Notes under the pieces: model-generated
Told to the model about the DNA's origin: nothing
Seen by the model: the letters and a program-made list of their open reading frames with translations, nothing else
Database searches by the model: none
Source of the DNA: Dermanyssus gallinae
Lineage: Eukaryota; Arthropoda; Arachnida; Mesostigmata; Dermanyssidae
DNA: 64,000 nt
Direction: 5' to 3'
Assembly: GCA_003439945.1 (NCBI GenBank)
Contig: QVRM01005375.1
Span: forward strand, 1,412,290 to 1,476,289
Part shown: piece after piece, positions 23,700 to 35,060 of the stretch
Layout of the letters: each line of letters begins with the position of its first letter
Numbering within the stretch: position 1 is the stretch's first letter
Program-made: the position numbers and the translations under genes

Positions 23700-24671
23700 T
23701 CATTTATCAACTACTGATTGTTGTATGATTACTATGGTTGTTGTCATAGAAAAAAAGTTGTAATAATGCGTGTCGCAGAAGTAGGTGCAGGGTCGACATT
23801 AGCATCAGGAGATAACGCAACCTAAAGCAGAATAATAGTACCTTCGCTTTGGTTCAAATAATTCTGATGTTTGTTGTCTCCTTATGATTGAAACATACAT
23901 CATAACATGTAAATACCGTCGCTCAATAGTGTTGATGTACAGTGCAGGAAATAAGTCGAGTAAGGCGCCTTTACAACATTTACGCACCACAGAACCTTTG
24001 ATTCAAAGGTCTCGTCGACGTGACGATGCCGGAGCTCGGTAATAAGGCATGTAGTTGACAACAACAACGATGCAAGACAACACTTCGGCTGCACGGTTTA
24101 CTACTAACATAGTTTTTGCACAAAAACTGGAAGATCAAAGTAAAAATGAGCATTGCTCTTCTACCATCTGTGAGAGCCGCGGAGCATCCAGGCAACCAAA
24201 GCTGCAGAATAATTGCTGGGGGTACGAATGATTTGTATGTAATCGAGTATTACGAGCGGCTATGACGATAATACAGGCACGTCGTCCGTGACATGTCTGT
24301 CCCTTTTTAAACGATCATCGAGTGTAATCTAAATTGATTCAGCGATGTAGAGCTTTGTTGGTAACAGTTACAAGACTAGAGGACAGCAACGACAGCGGTG
24401 AATAGAATATGACGTATAAGGCACTTAATCAAATGCCGTAAGGCAAAGGCACTTAATCAAATGAACTGCGTACGCGGTAAGCGTAAACAGCGTCCTAAAG
24501 CTGGCCTCAGTGGAAACAACGTGCAATAAATAGAAAGAAGGGTGGCATTGACCCTTGCATGTATCGACAGCAATAATGATAACCCGATCAAAACAGGAGC
24601 AACAGTAAGAATAACAATAAGATAATTCAAAACAAGAGCTTTGGATATAATTGGTTGTTTTAAAATTTGAT
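23700..24671. other. Non-coding stretch
   Basis: No recognised gene or repeat family. Confidence 0.6.
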
Positions 24672-24785
24672 ATGTTAGCACTGTGGAGTGAAAAATGATC
24701 TCCGCGCGAAAGTGTAGTCACACGTTCTTTAACCAAGGATTAGCCCAATTAAACAACGTTTCCCGAAAAGATGGTACATCGCTCG
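24672..24785 (-). repeat. Dispersed repeat family B, copy 1
   Basis: Starts ATGTTAGCACTGTGGAGTG and aligns over about 100 bases with 56145-56250 (shared landmarks ATGTTAGCAC, GATTAGCCCA/GGTTAGCCCA, AACAA). A short partial copy is at 32661-32685. On the minus strand the order TGGGCTAA...GGTTAAAGAACG...TTTCGCGCGG loosely resembles tRNA A and B boxes, so a tRNA-derived SINE is possible (inference). Confidence 0.7.
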
Positions 24786-25954
24786 TTCAGTGTACAGCCA
24801 CATGCCCTTCAAGAACATCCGAATTTTTTTGACGCACAAATTCGAATGTTTTCAAGTGTTCCGCCGAAAGGTTAAGTCACCTACCCACCCGCTGGATCTG
24901 CTTGAGTGTAACGAAGTTTGAACCGACAAACTCAATTGGTGCGGATAACCAACGCCGGAGTATTACCTGGCCTGCGCGGTCAGCGCCTGCACCGACCATC
25001 GAAGAGGCTAATGAGTCGGTTACAATTGCACATAGGGGTCAGAATGAAGCCGCCAGAGACAGTTTTTTTTCAGACGGCTTCGATGTAATGCCAAATTAAT
25101 ACCGAGCCTGGGGGGGGGGGGTGGGGAGGAATCCAGGTTTAGTGGGTTTGCGAGTCTCACACTAGTCACACAGGCTGCTAGTGGCGCATGTGCATCATGC
25201 ATTCCCGAAACCTCCCAGAAAAAGAGAAAAAAGAGACACTTTTTACATCATCACTTGATAAACCTGAGAGTTCCAGGACGCGCGAAAAGCTGGCCGAAAG
25301 CCCGACTAACGTTGTCATACAAGGGGGAGTGACGAGCTCGTCGGCCTGAACTCAGAGCTTATGATAGATCTTGATGGGCCAACGACTTCAAACGATCACC
25401 AAAAAGACATCGGTAGGGAGAAGACTAGGCCTGCACCATTCCGCAGTCAAAGCAAAAAAATTATTATTACTACCCGGCAATTAATATTCGCTCGAGTGAA
25501 TATTGTGTGTCCGAACGTAAGACGGTTGTAGATTGTTAGCAGGTCAAATAAATAAATTTGACACGACTGTCGTCGTGCCGCTGCGTCGTGGCGCATAGAT
25601 GTCGCCTCTGATGCTTGGCCTTTGACTAGATCGCCATATGCTGGAGTTTTGCCTACTTGACTGCTTACTGCTCGGATCCGCAATAAAGTACAACAAAAAA
25701 TTGACCCGGGACGAGGAAAAATCCAAAAGCGACGACGTTCTTGACCCTTCAAACAGCTGCGGCGTTCGGGGTGCCATTGGAGGCCGCTGCTGCCAAACTC
25801 CTTCGACACTTATTTTACCGCCCAGCCATGTCTTGTCGGCGCCTTGACTGGCTTGTTGTTCAACGTTCGTTTCTTGTTGGCACTCTAACAAGAAACGTTC
25901 AGAAAAGGCTAGGCTGTCAATATTTGGCAGCCACCCGTTTACTTCCGTGTGGCC

Positions 25955-25955
<1 letters not shown>
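24786..25955. other. Unassigned stretch with a G run and a possible small ORF
   Basis: A poly-G run lies at about 25111-25121. From 25638 a 69-codon plus frame has a hydrophobic start (MLEFCLLDCLLLGSA) and several cysteines (SCGVRGAIGGRCCQT), so it could encode a small secreted peptide. Minus frames of 115-120 codons overlap it. Nothing was recognised. Confidence 0.35.

Positions 25956-25994
<39 letters not shown>
25956..25994. repeat. (TA)n microsatellite
   Basis: 39 bases of alternating T and A, 110 bp left of the mariner element. Confidence 0.97.
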
Positions 25995-25997
<3 letters not shown>

Positions 25998-26104
25998 AGT
26001 ATAAGTATGTCCTACCCTGTGTGCGAAGTACATTGGCACAGTACTGCGGATTGGTGTAGGCCTAGTCTTGCCCCACCGAGGATGAAACTGTTATCGTATA
26101 TATA

Positions 26105-26130
26105 CAGGTAGTTCTACAAGTTCTTAAAAT
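26105..26130 (+). repeat. Mariner left terminal inverted repeat
   Basis: 26 bases starting CAGGTAGTTCTACAAG, matched in inverse at 27362-27387 with one mismatch (T/A at position 11). This is the transposase binding and cleavage end. Confidence 0.95.
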
Positions 26131-26164
26131 GAAATCCAAGAATTTTCAAAATCTTGTTTTTAAT

Positions 26165-27225
26165 TTTTTCTTATTCGATATACTCCCCGAGAAGCTCAAC
26201 ACACTTTTCCCACCGAGATTTTAGAGCATTATATCTCTTGAGTAGAATTCCGCGTCTTAAGACTAAAAATAGGCATTGACAGCAGCCTTAACCTCTTCAT
26301 TGCTGGAAAAACGCTTTCCACCGAGACTATTCTTCAAATGTCCGAAGAGGAAATAATCAGAGGGGGCCAGGTCTGGAGAATAGGAAGGTTGTTCAATAAG
26401 TTCGAACCTCAGTTGGGCCAGTTTTGCCGTTGCTTGCCGCGACTTGTGTGCGGGAGCATTGTCCTGGTGAAACAGGACAACCTTCTTCTGCAAAGCGGGC
26501 CGTTTCACGATGATTTCTTGCTTCAGGCAGTCCAACAGTCTTGCATAATATTCTCCCGTGATCGTTTTACCGCTCTCAAGGTAGTCGACCAGAATTATTC
26601 CACGTTGGTCCCAAAAAACCGTAGCCATCATCTTTCCGGCCGATGCCGTTGTCCGCACCCTCTTCGGAGGTCCTTCACCAGGTGCACACCATTGACGAGA
26701 TGCTTCTTGGGTCTCGGGAGTGTAGTGATGGACCCAGCTTTCATCGACGGTCACGAATCTGCGCCAAAAATCCGACGGATTTTTCAACATCTTGGCCAAA
26801 TTTCGCTGTGAAGCGGAAACACGCGCGTCTTTTTGGCCTTGGTTGAGCAAATGCGGCACCCATTTTGCTCTAAGCTTTTTCATCTTCAAGTTTTCGTGCA
26901 GGATGAAATGCACTCCACCCAAACTGATCCCCAAGGCCTCCGCTATCTCCCTAATGTTCACTCGCTTATCTGCGGCAACGATTTTCCGCACTTTTTCCAC
27001 GTTTTCCTCATCAGTTGCCGTTTTTGGGCGTCCTGAACGTAGTTCATCCTCGGTGCTCCTGCGACCTCTTTTTAACTCATTAATCCAGTTGGAAACAGTG
27101 GCAAAACATGGCGCAGAGTCACCGTACACCTCGTCTAACTCAGTCTTCACTTGGATCGCATTCCAACGTTTGAAATAAAAATGCTTGATAACCACTAGAA
27201 ACTCTTTTTTCTCAATTTTTCAAAA
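26165..27225 (-). pseudogene. Mariner transposase (DD34D), nearly intact but inactivated
   Basis: This transposase would cut and rejoin the element at TA sites. From 27195 to 26263 the frame is open for 310 codons. Recognisable are the N-terminal helix-turn-helix pair (IKHFYFKRWNAIQVK; REIAEALGISLGGVHFIL), the WVPHLLNQ linker motif, TVDESW with aspartate 151, HQDNAPAH with aspartate 245 and YSPDLAPSDYFLF with aspartate 280. Exactly 34 residues separate the last two, the mariner DD34D triad. The open frame begins at a GTG; upstream codons still read KIEKKEF, but the expected ATG is gone and a TGA precedes them. At the C-terminus the frame breaks in a T run after AVNAYF. The usual ending (RWEKCVELLGEYIE and a stop at about 26165) continues one frame over. 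So start-codon loss plus one frameshift disable a protein whose catalytic core is whole. Confidence 0.93.
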
Positions 27226-27361
27226 TCACGCCGATCCGTTGCACGGGAAAAGCGATCAAACGAAATCGCAACGGCCAATCACCATAATATTTTGAGCATT
27301 CGAAAAGTTGCCGTTTCCAATAGCGGTGAAAGCGCGCCAAAATTCGAATTCTGAAAAGCTA

Positions 27362-27387
27362 ATTTTAAGAACTTGTTGAACTACCTG
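27362..27387 (-). repeat. Mariner right terminal inverted repeat
   Basis: Inverse copy of 26105-26130 with one mismatch, followed by the TA duplication and a long interrupted (TA)n tract (about 27388-27440). Confidence 0.95.
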
Positions 27388-27440
<53 letters not shown>

Positions 27441-27442
<2 letters not shown>

Positions 27443-28140
27443 TTCAATATTTTTAGCGTTTATATGCCCAGCCTAATTACATAGTAGCATATGCGTCTGT
27501 AAAGAAACAACTTTAAGCTTTATTAGGTTTGAAGGTCTCGAAATGCATATATTAGAGATGAGTCAACTCTCAACGGAAGAGGTGCACAATTTGAGTTAAA
27601 TAATAACAGTGTTGGTTGTTTGTGAATAATATCAGACTCATCTGGAAGGTTACACAATTACCAAAATCGCTCATCGTTTGCCTTTTACGGAGCCAAACCA
27701 GATAACATAGCTTGCTGTTTGTTGTATCTGCAAGTTAGCGTATTAAAGTAATCTTTTGTTGTACATGTGCACACACATGCGTATAGAATATTTACTTGGA
27801 TATGTATTTAGCTAGAAAAAACATTTACTATATATTGGCCAAAGATAGTAGCTGACATCAGTGGCTATAAAGGTGCGCGTAGGTTCGATTGCCTCAATAG
27901 TTTGTCACTGTATAAAGCATGGGTACATCTGGGTAAATGTATTACCGCTCTTGACAAAGCAGATGAACGAAAGGGGTGCAGCAGTGAGCAGCAGTGAGGA
28001 CGAAAGGAATACGAAACCTCACGAGGCTGTTTGTAGACTTTTTTTAGCGACCCGTCTACAGAAGCGTAATGAGACACATCACTGTCGCATAAATAGGCCA
28101 TCGAAATAGGCCAAATATAGGCCGACGTTAGGCTGGTTGC
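27441..28140. other. Non-coding stretch
   Basis: AT-rich; no recognised feature. Confidence 0.6.
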
Positions 28141-29095
28141 GGCTGACTGACCAGCTAAGCTACCTGTTACAGCCTGGCGCGCCCGACCTCGACGGCCAAT
28201 GAGGAGACATCGGACGGACGCCCGGACGGACAGACGGCCAGGGGAGCAGTCAGCAAGGATGGTTCCGATTGCGGCTACCGACCGACCGCCCGAACGAAGC
28301 AACAGACAGGAAGGGAGAGAGAGAGGGGCGAGGGAGAGGAGAGAGAGAGATGGACAGAATGAGCAGAATAGACTAACTGGAAGCGGGAGAGACAGGAAGA
28401 AAAAGGGGATCAGCGTAGGCGGATCATCAAGAAGCAGGAAAGGAAGATAGAAGGAAACGAAACGAGCAGGCGTTAAGCAGCTGAGAGCGTTCGCAAATAG
28501 TTGCGTAGCAGCAGTACACTGAGCAAGTCTGAAAAAGACATAAAGATGAAAGACGACGGAGGAAGCCAAAAAGGGGTGAGCGCGCATGGCAAAAGAGCTC
28601 CTGGGGGACGGGGGAGGGGGGGGGGGGGGGGCGAGAAGGGGTGGTGGTGGATAAGTTAGGGACAAGACGTGAGGAAATAATAAGAGAAAAGAAGGAGGCA
28701 GGCCGAGGATAATGTTTCAGGCGGCCGGAAGGCTGTCCGCGGACGGGAGACCTTTTCTCTGTCCCTGCCCGTGCCCATCTCCCGTCGGCTGCCCCTCACA
28801 CAGAACCCTCCTGTTACGCCTCCGTCATGCCTGACTTCCTGCTTTACTTCCGCCCTCGCCGTCGCCGACGCGTTGCCGTCGTCTTTGGGCAAGCCTTGCC
28901 GGAGTCGGAGAAGCCAGCAAGCGTTCCGCTCATTGGAGCAGCTCTCGACACGACTCTGCACCGCCATCGCTGCTCTTGCTGCCGCTGCTTCTGACACGAA
29001 CGAACGAAGCCCGGATGGTGTTTCGGGTCAAACGTCTTCTCTGTACGCCGGTCGTCGTCGGCGCTAGAACGAAGCCGACTACTAGCTACATTTGA
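28140..29095. other. CpG-rich block with AG and G runs
   Basis: GC-rich with GACGGACG and CCGACCG runs, (AG)n at about 28315-28350 and a long poly-G run at about 28608-28631. A 266-codon minus frame (27865-28665) is leucine/serine/proline low complexity, and frames of about 100-118 codons overlap at 28656-29200. Probably promoter/UTR DNA; no protein family recognised. Confidence 0.4.
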
Positions 29096-29254
29096 CCTAT
29101 TTGCATTGTGGCAGTGGCCCATGAGGTCGCTCATTGAGATCACCATTATTGCTCCTGCGCCTGCCGGTGCTGTAGCGATTTGGCACAATAGCCAAATCAC
29201 TCAGTATTGTGAGATCCGTCGTGCAAAGACATCCGTTTCATTCAAATAGTAAAC

Positions 29255-29256
<2 letters not shown>

Positions 29257-29345
<89 letters not shown>

Positions 29346-29364
29346 AAATATATATATATATATA
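29257..29364. repeat. Three-block (TA)n microsatellite
   Basis: Three TA tracts separated by AACAAA-type interruptions (TATAACAAATATA, TATAAACAAATATA), about 108 bases in total. Confidence 0.95.
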
Positions 29365-30500
29365 CAAGATGGTAAAGTACTTAGAATTCAGAAAGTTGTT
29401 CGTCGACTACGACAATCCAATTGTGCTTATTTTCATTTATACAACTTATTTATACGTAACCGTTAGGTCGCAGAACCAAGCAATCACCAAATCTCCAATC
29501 GGTACTACTGCAATAGGTGATAAGACATAGTAACCAATTGCGGGCCGCCTGCAGTTTGGACCCTTGATCTCAGTTACTTGAGGCGGGATACCCAAGCAAA
29601 GTGCAGAGTCATCTAGATGTTGTTGTCCATTCACTCTCCTTCAGGCACCATGTCCCGCCACGGCAAGTCACTTATAAGAGAGAGGCTGGCTGAGCTCAGG
29701 ATACCGCTGGGAGGTCTGTCTGTTTGTCTGTGCGTGTGAACGGTGAGAGCCACGACTTAGCATGATTAGAAAAGTTAGTTGCCAATCATCGTTGCCATTT
29801 CATTGAGCCAAGTCTCTTTCACGTAAAGTATGAACACTACACGTTCATGGTGCCAAGGCGTGCAAGCCATCTCACTATCATAGGAAGCTACGTTCAAAAT
29901 GCTGTTCAATTAACTCTGCTAGATTCAACGGGTGCGGTGGAACTACATCACTGGGTGTCAGAGGCGGCCTTATTTGAGTAATATATACTACTATAGTAAG
30001 CTCACGACAGGCTATACTATATAGTATGTCGATGATGTAGGCAAGATCCGCCACCACGCAGATACAAAGTTGCAGCACACGCGAGCTCGCCTACGCACGC
30101 AGGCCCCACAGACGGAGATTAAGTGCGTCATAGTGACATCATGGACAATGTGACTGTGCCCGACGGAGGGTATATAGTCCGAAAATAAACAGGCTGCCCC
30201 GTAATACAGCGATGGACACGAACGAATTTGCAGATAGAATACCAGATAGACCCTCCCTAGTTTAGTAATTCCGTACGAGCTCACTAGTACCTACTTCGCA
30301 ACTACTTGCAGATCACAGAACAACAACAAATGGTTTAGCTCGCTTTCAGTACAAACTCTAGCAGCATTTTCACTTGTGCCTGTCAATGGATCTGGTGCAT
30401 GTCAAAGGAACTTGGGGAAGTCATATAGTGTGCAACGAAAAAGGGTTATCGACCGACCCGCCGCCGACATCACCACCATGACATGCAAGAAAAAATGATG
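29365..30500. other. Non-coding stretch
   Basis: At 29650 an ATG in good context (GGCACCATGTCC) opens a 30-codon frame (MSRHGKSLIRERLAELRIPL) that could be a first coding exon, but the downstream donor is weak. Nothing else recognised. Confidence 0.45.
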
Positions 30501-30780
30501 AGCTAACACAAACGACGCTATTCAATTGGCGTGGACGCGCGTTGCATTGCACCCACGTAGCTCCCCGTAACTGTTTCTTTAAAGCATTATAGTCTCTAGA
30601 TCTTCCCTCTAGCCAGCTGCCGCGCACAAGTCTCTTGATAGGATGCCCTGTCCTCTTTGCTCGGAAAAGACCCGCCAGTCTTTGTCGTAAGTCTCGTTTC
30701 AGTATGTCAACTTATGCGTTGACCAACTGTCACAGCTTACGGGAAAAGACTCCCCACATCATTTTCAAGCCTCGGCTTGG
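30500..30780 (-). pseudogene. Possible LINE endonuclease-RT linker remnant
   Basis: The minus frame reads KRDLRQRLAGLFRAKRTGHP then KRLVRGSWLEGRSRDYNALKK. This arginine/lysine-rich helical pattern resembles the linker between endonuclease and reverse transcriptase of R1/jockey-type LINEs. Two stops lie just upstream. The match is to a pattern, not to catalytic residues, so it is tentative. Confidence 0.22.
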
Positions 30781-31330
30781 CTGCTTATTATCTGCAGCAG
30801 CAAAAGATGATAGAAGTCGTAGTAATGGCAAAAACATAAATAAGATGCGTAGCAAGAAAACATTTGATATAACAGTCTACACAAATAGGATGTAATTTTT
30901 TTCCACTTTTTTCAGTCTAGCGAAGACAGGCAGACATGGGCACGCATCCATATTCCGTTGTCTCGGCTTGGGCCTGTTTCCACTTGTAATATTTTGCAAT
31001 TATAAGGTAAGTTGCTTGTGTCTTTCTGATTTAAGCAAATAACACACTTATCCTGAATCTTACAAAGACTGTGACATGCAACATCTTCAGGTGTTTGCAG
31101 TTGTTTTTTTTTTTAGATATGACTTAGTGCATGCGCGTAAAGCATCGTGCAGTAGAGAAGGACCGTTAAGGGCATTATCTCTACCGGCTTGCAAAAGAGT
31201 GGCTCTGTTTGGGTACATAGATGATGACGGCGGTTAAGGATCTGAACACAGATTTGATGTAAAGTTTGCTTCCCTGCGTTACGATCAAGTCGGGCAAGCA
31301 AATTACGCTAAGGCACGATACGTGCTGACG
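30781..31330. other. Non-coding stretch
   Basis: No recognised feature; a poly-T run is at about 31104-31115. Confidence 0.55.
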
Positions 31331-31678
31331 TAGTCATAGGCTGCTAATTACAACCGAGCCAGCGAGTGAGTGCGTGCGTGCACGCCACAAGAACGTCATG
31401 TTACGAATTCCGCGCGGCCGGCATTTGGTTGGCCACCGCCGGTTGAAGGAAACAAAGGGTAAAAGCATTCGGACTTGAAGGGAACGCGAATGTGGGGCAA
31501 GACATGCACCCTCCATCAAGCGCAAAGGCTACATACACATATACACAATATGCACATAAAGAGAGACACTGCTCAGGCTGCCGTACAGTCGAGGGGCACC
31601 GCTGGCTATGCAAACCGGCTTGAAATGGCTAGTGCGAATATGGGTGCGTTGGATGGAGGGAGTTATTGCACAGATTAG

Positions 31679-32011
31679 CATGCAAACATTGCTTGGCTCG
31701 TTTGCGTCGAACGCTGCCGCGTTCTCCGACATTCAGCTCATCATTCTCTGGCTCAACTCGTTTTCGATGGCCTGCCGTCATTTCTTTACGATGAGCTGGC
31801 GGATGCAGGTCGCGCGCAGTTCTACAACTTTACTACTACTGCTTGTCGGCACGGTGGGAGGACCCAGCAGCAACGATGGACGGTCATATCGCGGTGGGTG
31901 AACAATTTAACAAGTGGTGTTTGTTGTGTAACAGGCTGCATACAGAGAATTGGGCCTAGGAGGTGGACAGGAGAAGGGAAAGGCACCATCAAACGCAATT
32001 GTGGGAGTTGA
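31679..32011 (+). CDS. 111-codon open frame without ATG, possible exon
   Basis: Lies in a GC-rich block (31330-32450). Between TAG (31676-31678) and TGA (32009-32011) the frame is open with protein-like content (AQLVFDGLPSFLYDELADAG, then FYNFTTTACRHGG). It lacks an ATG, as an internal exon would. Overlapping plus frames at 31608-31901 and 31950-32201 are also open, so the choice of frame is uncertain. No family recognised. Confidence 0.25.
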   Translation, partial: HANIAWLVCVERCRVLRHSAHHSLAQLVFDGLPSFLYDELADAGRAQFYNFTTTACRHGGRTQQQRWTVISRWVNNLTSGVCCVTGCIQRIGPRRWTGEGKGTIKRNCGS

Positions 32012-32459
32012 ATGCAGATGGGGTGATTACATACAACGTCCCCCGTTACGCGCGGGGTGTGTACAGCATCCGTACCGAACGGTGGAAGTCTGGTCTCAGC
32101 GTAACTCGCATCTGTCCAGATGGTGTCGCAATGCAGACGAAGCTCTAGCGTCGTTTGTAATCAAGCGACGGGACAATGCGCGTGCTTGCTGTCCTGCTTG
32201 AAAAGGGGCGCAACTCGCAAGCGAAGCCAAGCTGTATGACTTCGACCCACTGCCAGTGTGTCGTGGTTTCTGAGAACCTCTGAAGGGCCGAACCAACGAC
32301 AAGAGAACGGAAAAAACAACGGGAGGAGCCTCGTTGTGCGTGGGAGCAGATCAGAGGACGAGTTGGGAACGTTTAGCGTTTGAGACCTCGCCGGGCGCTG
32401 CTATATCCCCATCATGCATCTAGTTGGGCCGTAGCTGAGGAAGATCGCAATCAAGCTCA

Positions 32460-33474
32460 AGTGTGGGCTATGGGGCCATTGCCGATAGCATTACCTGCGA
32501 ATTCTACAATGTATCTTGAAGCAAGTCGAAGAAGAACGAAAAAGTATACTGTTAGCTCACGACTTACTTTGTTTACGAAGCAGTGTAGTGCAGTAGTCAC
32601 GTAAAAAGATAGGCAGTTTAGTATAATATTAATCGCTGGGATTTTATTATATAACTTTTTATGTCAGCACTTTGGAGTGAACAGCAGTTTGGTTGTTTGA
32701 GCTAGCCTATATTCACGTATAAGAACGACTGAAGCATAAAATGCGCATGTTTGAAACTAGCCGTCGAAAGCAGTACGATTGAATCTGCTCACATTTTTCA
32801 TATTAAAACAGACGGATGTAGTTTCATATTTAAACAAACGGATTCATATATAATTGTTCTCTATTTCAACAAGATTTTTCGGCATTTTGAGTAAGCGCGA
32901 TTTCTTTGCTCAACACGCTTTAGCGTCAGTTTTATTTCACCACAAAATGAGTGGACACTGCTCAACACGCTTTAAGGCCAATACCACTTAGATGCGAAAT
33001 AGCGTGCAAAGTATCCAAAAAACAAGTTTTCACGTATAAAATGTACTATAGCAATTTAAGTGTCACATATATGACAAAATATTTGTGACCGTTATATGGA
33101 AAAATGATAGACATATTTTTGTCGTACAAAGGTTACGTAGATGACAAAACGATGTCTATCACATTCGTCAACTATTTACAAATCCAGTCAGGGTGTATTT
33201 TGCTTTATATGCGTGTATATTTTGTTGATTCAAGAAAGGTACTTAATCCAGATAAATCATACCTCTAAGAGTCAACGGAGGTGTAAGTTAAAAAAATTCT
33301 CAATGATATTCAGTATTAACAATAAAGATGGCTCCAGCAATAACAGCTCAACTACAAGAAAAACCCTGGCTACTGCCATTCCTGTATACTGATCATGCAT
33401 TCTGTGGTAACTTTAGATGGTATGCAAGTAACATGCTTGTAAAAATGCGAAGATATATATATATACATATATAA

Positions 33475-33507
<33 letters not shown>

Positions 33508-34283
33508 TTGGGAAGAGAGTAAAACCACTACCCAGGAAGGAATCGCGTACCTTACATGCTCTATACTGAACAAGTACTAGATTTTAAATGTCACTGAGCT
33601 TGTATTTTGGTATTGTCTTCATCGGCTTTTTTTGTGTTTTCATAATGAATACCATCGTTGACTTGCTGGTCAACAGCGTTATAACGATTTTTGTTACTAG
33701 TATAACTATTTTTATTCTTGCCAATGGTTATAGCATGTTGTTATGATAGCTTTTGGCTCTATTTTGTCATTACCGTTATCATATTGCCATCTTTTCACTA
33801 CTGAAGGATTAGTTCTGTGATCCTCCGCTATATTCAACAGCGTTTTATCGTCATCATCATCACAATCGCCACGCCGTTGCTGTTCGGAGTTGTTGTGTTT
33901 TCGGTCTTCGTCAAAGTCAAGATAGATATTTCAGCTTCCGTTGTTAGTGTTCATGTTTGAATTGACGCGTGAGGGAAGAACCGTAGGGTTCCCCTCAATA
34001 GAATTTGCTCTTGCCATGGCAACATGCAGAACTGCCGACAGCGTTTTTTTTTATAGTCCCGAGCCCAGCCAAGCCTCTGTCTGTTGTGTCCTTTAGCAGC
34101 AGTCGACAAACAATATTCTGGAGATCGCGTCGCCTATCTGTTTATTGCGGTCTCCTTCCTTGACAGTCCTAGCCAGTCCTTTCACGCATCTCGCGATTTG
34201 GCCCTTTGTGGAGCTTCCTCCCCGCATGCATCCTGGCCCAGTTTGCAGAGGTCCCATCTCAGTGTTTCTGAGTATTGTAACCT

Positions 34284-34284
<1 letters not shown>
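32460..34284. other. AT-rich non-coding stretch with small repeats
   Basis: It includes a partial copy of repeat family B at 32661-32685 (ATGTCAGCACTTTGGAGTG), the short direct repeat CTCAACACGCTTTA near 32910 and 32962, and a TA-AG-G compound repeat at about 33452-33507. No gene recognised. Confidence 0.6.

Positions 34285-34354
<70 letters not shown>
34285..34354. repeat. (TA)n microsatellite
   Basis: 70 bases of alternating T and A immediately upstream of the rDNA-like segment. Confidence 0.97.
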
Positions 34355-34356
<2 letters not shown>

Positions 34357-34392
34357 ACTTTAATACCAGGTTGCAAACTAAGGCTTCCGTAA

Positions 34393-35060
34393 GGCGGGAG
34401 TAACTATGACTCTCTTACCGGCCTTGGTCCGCTGGTGCGTGACTGCCACGCGCTGCGGGGACCTTCACTGGCCCACTTGTAAGTTAGTCAGACGGTACAA
34501 ACTCCCGAAACCGACACTCCCGTGTTTTAAGAACTAACCGGGGGGCAAGGCATACGATAGATTTGGGTGTCAACGAATTCATATTGTCATCCTGTCGTGG
34601 CCCATTCGAGGGCTGTTAAGGCTACTGCCAATACGGGGGGCTGGTGCTGCATAGAAGCCCCCCGGGCTGGACGGTTAACGCCCCGAGTGACACTCGGTGG
34701 TACCGTCCGGGACGCCTGCTGCCTTGGCTTAATAGGCAAAATGAGCGAGAAGTGGCCACACGAACGCAGACCACCGGTCGAGAGGGCCTTCTGGCCCCGT
34801 ATTTTACGGGGAACCCCTGCTCTGGAGTGGTCCGATGCCCTTCGGGGAGAAGGTATATTCCGGGGTGTAACGCGGAATCGCGAGGTGAATGCGTCTAATC
34901 GGTACGGTGGAGTAGTGTGGTACCCCCATTCCAAACCTCGATAGGGGGGAGGGTGGGGGATCTGCTGGCCTGTCAATTCGGGCTGGTGGGCACTCCCGTT
35001 CGGGTCCGCGCGTATTAAATCGCGGTTAAAGGGCGGGAGTGTAAGTATTTCTCTCTTTTG
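34393..35060 (+). mobile_element. GC-rich structured segment starting with a 28S/R2-site match
   Basis: Positions 34393-34417 match, over 25 bases, the highly conserved 28S rDNA stretch just 5' of the R2 retrotransposon insertion site (starts GGCGGGAGTAACTATGAC). The rest does not continue as 28S. A GC-rich, G/C-run-rich segment of about 620 bases follows. It has a stem (GGTCCGC / GCGGGGACC at about 34425-34463 enclosing GCGTG/CACGC), a second copy-like motif at 35032-35060 (GGCGGGAGT then a TCTCTCTTTT tail), and a hairpin pairing CACTCCCG (34991-34998) with CGGGAGTG (35034-35041). R2-type RNAs can carry 28S sequence at their 5' end after HDV-like ribozyme processing, so a 5' fragment of an R2-like element outside rDNA is one explanation (inference). 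No reverse transcriptase was found. Open frames of 125 (plus) and 172 codons (minus) are unrecognised. Confidence 0.4.

Larger units (their letters stand above)
26105..27387 (-). mobile_element. Complete mariner element with TIRs and TA duplication
   Basis: The 1283-bp element is bounded by 26-bp terminal inverted repeats (26105-26130 and 27362-27387, both starting CAGGTAGTTC) that differ at one base. A TA dinucleotide flanks each end (26103-26104, 27388-27389), the hallmark target duplication of Tc1/mariner elements. The interior is a single transposase gene on the minus strand. The flanks are TA repeat on both sides, so it inserted into a (TA)n microsatellite. The length and structure are those of an undeleted mariner, by far the youngest element of this superfamily in the window. 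Confidence 0.97.

Noticed and set aside
26338..27178. Plus-strand frames inside the mariner element
   Set aside because: Antisense shadows of the transposase.
27865..28665. 266-codon minus frame as a gene
   Set aside because: Antisense of AG/G-rich simple repeats and CpG-rich DNA; no recognisable domain.
29650..29739. First coding exon starting MSRHGKS
   Set aside because: Good start context but no convincing donor or downstream exon; too short to support.
34393..34417. Intact 28S rRNA gene
   Set aside because: Match covers only 25 bases and then diverges completely.
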